From PVC group bacterium (GTDB taxonomy: Bacteria > Verrucomicrobiota > Kiritimatiellia > UBA8416): a stretch of DNA of 7,663 nucleotides. Under the pieces are notes generated by a model, which worked only from the letters and a program-made list of their open reading frames with translations, ran no database searches and was not told the origin of the DNA. The translations under genes were made by a program, and so were the position numbers. Each line of letters opens with the position of its first letter. Position 1 is the stretch's first letter. Positions 1 through 5,885 of this stretch are shown piece by piece. The stretch lies in the NCBI GenBank assembly GCA_003567805.1, contig PWYP01000079.1, positions 1-7,663 of the forward strand, in the 5' to 3' direction.

Positions 1-1818
1 CCACAATTATGGTCGCCGGAAACCCCCAACCTATATACCTTGCGTGTGCAACTGGAACAGGTTAGCCAAACAATCGACATCTATGACACGCGCTTCGGGA
101 TTCGCACCATCCGGTTCGATGCCAACGATGGATTCTTCCTCAATGGCAAGTCAGTCAAACTCCAGGGCGTCAATGAGCACCACGATGCCGGCTGCCTCGG
201 CGCAGCCATTCCCGATGCTGTTCTCCACCGTCGCTTGCGCATTCTGAAAGACATGGGCTGCAATGCCATCCGCATTGCGCATAATCCCGCGTCACCCACC
301 CTACTGGATCTCTGCGATGAATACGGATTCATGGTTGTGGAGGATGCCTTCGATGAATGGCGCGAAGGGAAAACCCCATTTGGCTATCAGCTCTATTGGG
401 ATCAATGGTGGGAGCGTGATCTGGTCGATATGATCCGCCGCGACCGTAATCACCCCTGCGTGGTCATCTGGTCAGTCGGGAATGAGATTATCGAAGTCCG
501 CCAAGGGAAACCCGAAGGACTGCCGATCATGCGAGACCTCCAAGCTGTTTGTCATCGCGAGGACCCCACACGCCCGATGACCTGCGGTTGCTGCAATAGC
601 CGCGAAACCCTAGCGGCCGGTTATGCCAAGTATATGGACATATTCGGCTACAATGGTGGTGGCGGAGGCTGTTTCGATTTCGAGAAAGATCACAGCACAT
701 TCCCCGATCTCCCCATGTTTGCCACGGAGCACCCGCACACCCTGCAAACCCGTGGCATCTACCGCACCAAAACCTGGTACCGCGATGCCGCCCGCAACAA
801 GGACAATATCTGCTGGTATCAGTCCCCGCGCGGCGAGACCCCTTCGCACAACCTAACCTCGAATGAACGCAAGGATCGTCCGCTATTAGATCTTATGCAC
901 ATTCCAGATCTTACTGAAGAAGAAGTATTCGAGGGAATCGATGCACACTACCAATCGTCCTATGGCAATGCCATCGTGCGTATGTCGATCTTTGACTCTT
1001 GGTATCGCACCCGCACACTACCCTATTTCTGCGGCGAATTCCGTTGGACAGGGTTCGACTATCTGGGCGAATGCTACGCGTGGCCAGCGAAGAGCTGGAA
1101 TTTTGGCATCATCGATCTCTGCGGTTACCCGAAAGATGCCTATTATTTCTTCCAGAGCCAGTGGACGCAGAAGCCCATGGTGCATATCCTGCCGCATTGG
1201 ACTTGGCCCGGACTCGAGGGGAAAACCATCCCGGTATTCGCATACAGCAATGGTGACCGCGTGGAGCTATTTCATAATGCAGTATCACTCGGTGTGCGCG
1301 ATCTCAATGATACCCTCATGTATGCCCGCTGGAATGTCCCCTATGCGCCCGGCACGCTCAAAGCCGTTGCCTATAAGGGCGAAGCTATTGTCGCCACAAC
1401 CGAACAAACCACAGCAGGAAAGCCTACCACCGTTAAAGTGATCCCCGAGGAAACACAGATATCTGCCGATGGCAAAGACGTAGCTCACATCCGAATCGAG
1501 ATTGTCGATGCGGAAGGCCGTATGGTCCCGCATGCCAACCATGAGGTTACCGTTACCGTAGAAGGTCCCGCACGTCTGATCGGCATGGAAAATGGTGAAC
1601 CAATCGATTCCACTAACTACAAGCTGAACCACCGTCGTGCTTTCAATGGACTGCTTCTGGCCATCATTCAGTCAGAACGAAAACCAGGCACGATCACGGT
1701 TACAGCCACCTCTCCCGGACTCAAGACATGTAAGCCGCCCGCCGACCTTGTGTCGGTGGAGGCAAACGTTGAACAGATCGCAACAACGCCAAGCCAACTT
1801 CCTTCACCACCGGCGTGA
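1..1818 (+). CDS. GH2 family glycoside hydrolase (beta-galactosidase-like), 5'-truncated by window edge
   Basis: The frame is open from base 1, and its first codons read PQLWSPETPNLYTL, a typical end of the GH2 immunoglobulin-like domain. The true start and N-terminal sugar-binding domain therefore lie upstream, and the TTG at 40 is not the start. In window codon numbers, the TIM barrel begins near 35 (FFLNGKSVKLQGVNEHHD). The acid/base Glu is 162 in IWSVGNEI after DRNHP. The nucleophile is probably Glu243 in MFATEHPHTLQTRGIY, which matches the SETAS-RGxY motif of GalB-like GH2 enzymes. GFDYLGE at 351-357 follows. A DUF4982-type beta domain (about 410-460) and a Big-like C-terminal GH2 domain (about 473-573) complete the protein. 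Known family activity is hydrolysis of beta-galactosides or related glycosides; the exact substrate cannot be read from sequence. The adjoining sulfatase suggests a sulfated glycan. The last ~30 residues are low-complexity and run into a hairpin at the stop codon. Confidence 0.93.
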   Translation, partial: PQLWSPETPNLYTLRVQLEQVSQTIDIYDTRFGIRTIRFDANDGFFLNGKSVKLQGVNEHHDAGCLGAAIPDAVLHRRLRILKDMGCNAIRIAHNPASPTLLDLCDEYGFMVVEDAFDEWREGKTPFGYQLYWDQWWERDLVDMIRRDRNHPCVVIWSVGNEIIEVRQGKPEGLPIMRDLQAVCHREDPTRPMTCGCCNSRETLAAGYAKYMDIFGYNGGGGGCFDFEKDHSTFPDLPMFATEHPHTLQTRGIYRTKTWYRDAARNKDNICWYQSPRGETPSHNLTSNERKDRPLLDLMHIPDLTEEEVFEGIDAHYQSSYGNAIVRMSIFDSWYRTRTLPYFCGEFRWTGFDYLGECYAWPAKSWNFGIIDLCGYPKDAYYFFQSQWTQKPMVHILPHWTWPGLEGKTIPVFAYSNGDRVELFHNAVSLGVRDLNDTLMYARWNVPYAPGTLKAVAYKGEAIVATTEQTTAGKPTTVKVIPEETQISADGKDVAHIRIEIVDAEGRMVPHANHEVTVTVEGPARLIGMENGEPIDSTNYKLNHRRAFNGLLLAIIQSERKPGTITVTATSPGLKTCKPPADLVSVEANVEQIATTPSQLPSPPA

Positions 1819-1827
1819 AGCCGGTGG
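1807..1827 (+). repeat. GC-rich hairpin across the GH2 stop codon
   Basis: CCACCGGC (1807-1814) and GCCGGTGG (1820-1827) form a perfect 8-bp stem around the loop GTGAA, which contains the TGA stop (1816-1818). The loop GTGAA can also pair with TTCAC at 1803-1807, giving two mutually competing or pseudoknot-like pairings. No T-run follows, so it is not a standard intrinsic terminator. It may be a REP-like repeat unit or a processing or stability element between the two genes. Confidence 0.6.
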
Positions 1828-1876
1828 GATTGAAAACACAAACAGTTTAAGCCTTCAACAATCCACGGAGCAACAC

Positions 1877-3436
1877 ATGCCCAACAAACAACCCAATATC
1901 TTGTTTATCATGTCTGATGATCATGGCGCGCAGGCCATCTCGGCCTATGGCAGCGGACTCAATCACACGCCCAACATTGATCGACTTGCCAAAAATGGAG
2001 CCATCCTTAATCACTGTTACGTCAACAATAGCATTTGCACCCCAAGTCGCGCTGCGATCCTCACGGGCACCCACAGTCACGTAAATGGGGTAACCACATT
2101 GTATACCCATTTGGACAACCAACTTCCCAACGTAGCCAAATATCTAAAATCTGCCGGCTACGAAACCGCCATGATCGGCAAATGGCACCTTGGCGAAGGT
2201 CCCGCGCATTGGCCATCCGGTTTCGACTTCTGGTCCATCCTTCCCGGCCAAGGCGATTATTTCGATCCGCCCATGACCGAAAACGGTAAAAAGATCAATC
2301 CCAAGGGCTACACCACCGAGATCATCACCCGGAAATGCTCCGATTGGATTAAACAACGCGATCCTGACAAACCCTTTTTCATGATGTGTCATCACAAGGC
2401 ACCACACCGTCCGTGGCAGTATCACCCGAAATATGAAGATCTCTTTCAGGAAGAGATCCCCTACCCTGCAAGCTTCGACGACAAATACGAAAACCGCGCC
2501 AAGGCGGCAGATGAAGCACGCATGCGCGTAGAATCCCACATGACATATCTGGATCTGGATCTCGTGCAACCCTATATACCTGCCCCCGATCAGGAATACT
2601 CGGAAATGGGCAAAAAAACCGCCCAGATGATGGTACCATTTCCTGAGACCGACGAAGCCTGCAAACAGCTCAAACTGATTTGCAGTCGTACTGGGGAAGT
2701 CTTTACCTTCGAGTCGCGCGACCAGCTCAAACGCTTTAAATACCAGCGCTACATGCAAAAATATCTTAGAACAGTAGCATCGATTGACGAAAGTGTCGGA
2801 GAACTTCTCGATGTACTCGAATCCGAAGGGATTGCAGAAGATACCATGGTTATCTACACATCGGACCAAGGCTTTTTCCTGGGTGAGCACGGTTGGTACG
2901 ACAAACGTTTTATCTACGAGGAATCCTTCCGTATGCCCTTCCTTGTGCAGTATCCACGCGCGATACAAGCCGGTAAGACAATCGATGCCATGGCCAGCAA
3001 TGTGGACTTTGCTCCCACGTGGCTGGATTACGCTGGCCTCCAGATCCCCGATTTCCTGCAAGGCTTCAGTATGCGTTCAATTCTGGAGGGCAAAGAACCC
3101 GAAAATTGGCAGAAGACCGCCTATCATCGCTACTGGATGAATCAGGACGAAGACCATAATGCCTATGCGCATTACGGTATACGCGATCATCGCTATAAGC
3201 TCATCTACTGGTATAACGAGCAGCTTGATGTCACCGGCTCGAATCCCGCAACCCACCCCGACAAGGACTGGGAGCTGTTTGACCTTGAGGCCGACCCCTT
3301 GGAACTGCGCAATGGCTTCTACGATCCCGATAAAAAGGATATCGTCATCCGCATGTTGCAAATGCTCGACCAGAAACAAGCCGAAATCGGCGATATTCCC
3401 CAACACAACAGCCAAGAAGTCATCGCCACCCTGTAA
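1877..3436 (+). CDS. Formylglycine-dependent sulfatase (type I, S1 family)
   Basis: This 519-residue alkaline-phosphatase-fold sulfatase hydrolyses sulfate esters, probably on a glycan. Visible landmarks are the metal-binding pair D14/D15 in MSDDHG, the maturation motif C54-T-P-S-R58 followed by AAILTG (Cys converted to formylglycine by FGE or anSME), GKWHLG at 101-106, HKAPH at 173-177, TSDQG with metal ligands D330/Q331, and EHGWYDKR at 337-344. The C-terminal part (about 420-505, ending in ELFDLEADPLE-type sequence) fits the DUF4976 domain. A stretch at about 225-280 (YIPAPDQEYSEM to RTGEVF) looks longer than in typical relatives. The ATG at 1877 was chosen because GGAG (1867-1870) lies 6 nt before it and MPNKQPNILFIMSDDH is a normal sulfatase N-terminus; the open frame further upstream overlaps GH2 and has no family similarity. 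No signal peptide is visible. It follows the GH2 gene by 58 nt, probably in the same operon. The exact substrate is unknown. Confidence 0.93.
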   Translation: MPNKQPNILFIMSDDHGAQAISAYGSGLNHTPNIDRLAKNGAILNHCYVNNSICTPSRAAILTGTHSHVNGVTTLYTHLDNQLPNVAKYLKSAGYETAMIGKWHLGEGPAHWPSGFDFWSILPGQGDYFDPPMTENGKKINPKGYTTEIITRKCSDWIKQRDPDKPFFMMCHHKAPHRPWQYHPKYEDLFQEEIPYPASFDDKYENRAKAADEARMRVESHMTYLDLDLVQPYIPAPDQEYSEMGKKTAQMMVPFPETDEACKQLKLICSRTGEVFTFESRDQLKRFKYQRYMQKYLRTVASIDESVGELLDVLESEGIAEDTMVIYTSDQGFFLGEHGWYDKRFIYEESFRMPFLVQYPRAIQAGKTIDAMASNVDFAPTWLDYAGLQIPDFLQGFSMRSILEGKEPENWQKTAYHRYWMNQDEDHNAYAHYGIRDHRYKLIYWYNEQLDVTGSNPATHPDKDWELFDLEADPLELRNGFYDPDKKDIVIRMLQMLDQKQAEIGDIPQHNSQEVIATL

Positions 3437-3461
3437 GGGCCGCTAGCCTATAAAAACCTTA

Positions 3462-3644
3462 TGGAGTGCGGTAATTTGAATCGCCGCTTTGGGTTGGCAC
3501 GGAGTGCCGGGGTCGGAGATGCACTGAGCGGGTTGGTTGATTGGAAGTGTGTTGGGTTGTGGCGAGGGCACTGGGTAGTGCGCCGGCCCCGTCGCTCCGC
3601 TCCGCCCAAAGCGGTAAGTTCGCTTCGCTCGTTACCGCACTCCA
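3462..3644. repeat. Palindromic interspersed repeat element with nested inverted repeats
   Basis: The ends are a perfect 13-bp inverted repeat, TGGAGTGCGGTAA (3462-3474) and TTACCGCACTCCA (3632-3644). Nested inside is a perfect 10-bp pair, CCGCTTTGGG (3484-3493) and CCCAAAGCGG (3605-3614). Smaller hairpins sit in the interior: GGCAC/GTGCC (3496-3508) and GCACT/AGTGC (3568-3581). The right arm can also fold locally (GCGGTAA 3611-3617 with TTACCGC 3632-3638). The base composition is G-rich on the top strand and unlike neighbouring genes. An open frame through it reads as low-complexity Arg/Ser/Gly sequence and is not a credible protein. It resembles a non-autonomous, MITE- or REP-like repeat; copy number elsewhere cannot be judged here. 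No clear target-site duplication is visible. Confidence 0.6.
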
Positions 3645-3689
3645 AAATGGTATGCCCACCAACAAACCCAAGTTTCACTCCTGCATTAT

Positions 3690-3703
3690 CCGAGCACGCT
3701 CGG
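3690..3703. repeat. Short GC hairpin
   Basis: CCGAGC and GCTCGG are complementary around AC, giving a 5-bp stem with a tetraloop. An 8-bp self-complementary GCCGCGGC (3705-3712) follows directly. No T-run follows, so a classical terminator is not supported. It could still contribute to ending or stabilising the upstream GH2-sulfatase transcript, or be part of the repeat-rich gap. Confidence 0.4.
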
Positions 3704-3734
3704 GGCCGCGGCTAACCAGTAACGTCTATGTTTG

Positions 3735-3819
3735 CACACTTACTCGCCTACACTTACTCGATATTATGCGCACTGACTTTGGAGTAAGTGTAAACGAGTA
3801 AGTGTGTCCGATTAAGTGT
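3735..3819. repeat. 14-bp-period box array forming a long interrupted hairpin upstream of serA
   Basis: ACACTTACTCG occurs at 3736-3746 and 3750-3760. Its complement GAGTAAGTGT occurs at 3782-3791 and 3796-3805, and a one-mismatch copy GATTAAGTGT lies at 3810-3819. Within each arm the start-to-start distance is 14 bp. The arms pair as 12 bp (3735-3746 with 3795-3806), a symmetric 3x3 internal loop, then 10 bp (3750-3759 with 3782-3791), closing a 22-nt loop. The third right-hand copy has no left partner and could compete for pairing. The array lies upstream of the proposed serA promoter, so a multi-site operator or a repeat-derived structure are both possible. Confidence 0.65.
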
Positions 3820-3863
3820 AAGTCGTTTCTCCCCCGCATCATCTTGCTCGCCCAAATTCTCAT

Positions 3864-3892
3864 TTGAATCCGCCTCCCCCCCATGATATGAC
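3864..3892 (+). promoter_or_regulatory. Putative extended -10 sigma70-like promoter for serA
   Basis: TTGAAT (3864-3869) is separated by 17 bp from TATGAC (3887-3892), which is preceded by the TGn extended -10 element (TGA, 3884-3886). Transcription would start near 3899, giving a leader of about 25 nt that carries AAAGGAG (3913-3919), 5 nt before the ATG at 3925. This is a motif match only. The box array at 3735-3819 would sit at roughly -165 to -80 relative to this start. Confidence 0.4.
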
Positions 3893-3924
3893 TACAACAT
3901 AACAACGTCCACAAAGGAGCATCA

Positions 3925-5115
3925 ATGAAAGTTCTGATCGCCGACAAAGTATCCCCTAACATGATCAAGGATTTTGAGGCATTAGGTGCAGCAGTAAGCT
4001 ATGAACCCAACGTAACCGCCGAAGATTTACCCTCGATTATCGGCGAAGCAAAAGTATTGGTTGTGCGATCTAAAAAAGTCACGGGAGATACCATCAAAGC
4101 TGCGAAATCTCTCAGTCTTATTGTTAGGGCTGGTGCTGGTGTCAACACGATCGATCTGGAAACAGCGTCCAAATTGGGTGTGTATGTTGCCAATTGCCCC
4201 GGAAAAAATACCGACGCTGTTGCTGAACTTGCCATAGGTCTACTCATTGCATGCGATCGCAGCATCTCGGATGCCACGCAGTCACTACGTAGCGGACGAT
4301 GGGAAAAAGGGAAATACGGCAAGGGAGCCGGTCTCAAGGGACGGACACTGGGCATTATTGGAACTGGATCCATTGGTATGGCCGTAGCGCGACGTGCACA
4401 AGCCATGGATATGACAGTCATTGCCTATTCACGTAGCTTAACACCAGAAAAAGCCGAAATGCTCGGCATTGGGTATTGCGAGAGTATCCTTGATGTAGCG
4501 CAAAGGTCGGATGCCGTCAGTGTCCATCTCGCCGCTGCAAAGGAAACGAAAGGCATACTTGATGCAGCTTTCTTTGCGGCTATAAAAGATTGTGCCATCT
4601 TCGTCAATACAGCGCGCGGAGATGTATTAGACCAAGACGCCCTTGAAGCAGCGATTGAGAGCAAGGGAATTAAAGTTGGTCTGGATGTATTTGCAAACGA
4701 GCCATCCGGCGGAAAGGCAGTATTCGAACAAATAGATTTGGCCAACAAAGTTGTCTGTACCCCGCATATTGGCGCATCAACGGAACAAGCCGAAACCGCC
4801 ATCGCGCAAGAAGCCGTACGTGTTGTGAGTGTATTCATGAGCGGCAGCACGCCCCCGAATGTCGTCAACCTGCGAACAGGACGCGGTGATGGTCCCACCC
4901 TAGTTGTACGGCACTACAATCGCGTTGGTGTCCTGGCTGGTGTTTTCGACAAATTACGTCAGGAAGACATCAATATCGAGGATATGCAGAATCTGGTCTT
5001 TGCTGGTGGAGAAACGGCATCTTGCTCACTCGCTATCGACAAAACGCCTTCCCCCGAAGTTCTTGAAGCACTATCCGGAATGGAACATATCATCGAAATC
5101 ACCATTTCGGAATAA
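3925..5115 (+). CDS. serA: D-3-phosphoglycerate dehydrogenase
   Basis: This 396-residue D-isomer-specific 2-hydroxyacid dehydrogenase oxidises 3-phosphoglycerate to 3-phosphohydroxypyruvate with NAD, the first step of L-serine synthesis, in the cytoplasm. Substrate-domain motif AGAGVNTID (69-77), Rossmann motif GTGSIG (146-151), catalytic R231 in NTARGD, E259 in ANEP, and H281 in TPHIGAST are all present. A C-terminal ACT domain (about 325-392, RVGVLAGVFDKLRQEDINIEDM) follows directly. Size and layout match the short ACT-bearing type (E. coli SerA is 410 aa), without the extra ASB domain of longer enzymes. The ACT domain suggests serine feedback. AAAGGAG lies 5 nt before the ATG. No serC or serB is adjacent, and it appears to have its own promoter. 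A related 2-hydroxyacid dehydrogenase activity cannot be excluded, but the ACT domain favours SerA. Confidence 0.92.
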   Translation: MKVLIADKVSPNMIKDFEALGAAVSYEPNVTAEDLPSIIGEAKVLVVRSKKVTGDTIKAAKSLSLIVRAGAGVNTIDLETASKLGVYVANCPGKNTDAVAELAIGLLIACDRSISDATQSLRSGRWEKGKYGKGAGLKGRTLGIIGTGSIGMAVARRAQAMDMTVIAYSRSLTPEKAEMLGIGYCESILDVAQRSDAVSVHLAAAKETKGILDAAFFAAIKDCAIFVNTARGDVLDQDALEAAIESKGIKVGLDVFANEPSGGKAVFEQIDLANKVVCTPHIGASTEQAETAIAQEAVRVVSVFMSGSTPPNVVNLRTGRGDGPTLVVRHYNRVGVLAGVFDKLRQEDINIEDMQNLVFAGGETASCSLAIDKTPSPEVLEALSGMEHIIEITISE

Positions 5116-5147
5116 CGACTTTTGCCAGAAATAAACGAAAAATACGA

Positions 5148-5885
5148 TTACCTCTGCTGCTTGAGTGGTAACCCTTGGCGCAATGTTTCAGGATCACGCG
5201 GAATATACCCGAGATTGTTATGACCAATTTGCATCCCTGCCGCATTTCCAGCGGGAATAATCTCAAAATAATGTGATCGTGTACACGTAAACAGCTGGTC
5301 ACTACTTAACTCTTTCAACAGCCCGCAGAGCAGCCCGTCATGGCTGACGTATATCTTGTCGCCCGGCTCGTCGGCTTTCGATCCCACAAAATCAAGCAGA
5401 CGCTTTCTGGCCTCATCAACATTCTCGACTTTCTGGACAAAATCACGGAGATGCTCGGGCAGACGTTCCAAAAGCGCTGGTGTTTTCTCACGGAACGGAT
5501 TCAGGGCAAACCATTTGTCCGTGTGCTCCTTGGCCACCTCCAGTCCAGATGCAAGCACCGCCTCATGAAAAAGCGACCATTGGAAATGGTGTACTTCCTG
5601 CAATTCCATTGCCGGGACAACATCTACCGTACGACCCAACACTTCCAGATGCACCTTGACAATGATAGCAGTATGAATGGCCCGCCCCATAGGAGATGTG
5701 TAGATCGTAATCTGCTCGGAATTTTGCAGGATAGCAGCAATTTCACGTGCAGAGGCAGACACAGCTTCAATGCCCTCGGCATTCAGATCATTGGCGTCCT
5801 CGATCGAAACGGGCACATTACCCTGCTTGTAGTCTGTGTACCCATGCCGCATGAGTATGGTAACGCCGTTGTCGCAAACACTCAT
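5148..5885 (-). CDS. Histidine phosphatase superfamily protein (phosphoglycerate-mutase-like)
   Basis: This 245-residue protein carries the branch-1 histidine phosphatase core. LMRHGYTD at 11-18 has the phospho-accepting H14 and R13; TSPMGRAIHTA has R68; PAMELQEV supplies the acid E94 or E97; VSHDGLLCGLL has H182. These enzymes use a phosphohistidine intermediate to remove or move phosphate on sugar phosphates, phosphoserine, nucleotides or other small molecules; the substrate here is not readable. There is no signal peptide or membrane segment. The ATG overlaps the stop of the upstream sulfatase by 4 nt (ATGA), and a GGGGAG-type ribosome site lies just before it inside the sulfatase gene, so translation is probably coupled. 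Its 3' end faces the serA 3' end across 32 nt with no evident terminator. It may be a sugar-phosphate phosphatase working downstream of desulfation, or a metal-independent phosphoserine phosphatase; neither is shown. Confidence 0.88.
   Translation of the reverse strand: MSVCDNGVTILMRHGYTDYKQGNVPVSIEDANDLNAEGIEAVSASAREIAAILQNSEQITIYTSPMGRAIHTAIIVKVHLEVLGRTVDVVPAMELQEVHHFQWSLFHEAVLASGLEVAKEHTDKWFALNPFREKTPALLERLPEHLRDFVQKVENVDEARKRLLDFVGSKADEPGDKIYVSHDGLLCGLLKELSSDQLFTCTRSHYFEIIPAGNAAGMQIGHNNLGYIPRDPETLRQGLPLKQQR

Noticed and set aside
1820..1840. GATTGAAAAC resembling the 3' end of a CRISPR repeat
   Set aside because: There is a single occurrence with no spaced repeats; chance similarity.
1637..1876. 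In-frame N-terminal extension of the first sulfatase
   Set aside because: It overlaps the GH2 gene, contains no signal peptide or domain, and the ATG at 1877 has a well-placed GGAG and a normal family N-terminus.
2144..3061. A 305-codon open frame on the - strand inside the sulfatase gene
   Set aside because: It is antisense to a clear sulfatase with all family motifs, has no recognisable domain, and is explained by the codon composition of the real gene.
3461..3715. An 84-codon + strand frame beginning MECGNL
   Set aside because: It runs through an inverted-repeat element, has no ribosome binding site and reads as low-complexity basic sequence; repeat-derived.
3690..3720. Intrinsic terminator for the GH2-sulfatase operon
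   Set aside because: The hairpin is real but is followed by GC-rich sequence rather than a T-run, and it is about 250 nt after the stop codon.
5116..5147. Possible bidirectional terminator between convergent serA and phosphatase genes
   Set aside because: The 32-nt gap is A-rich but shows no stable stem with a T-run on either strand.
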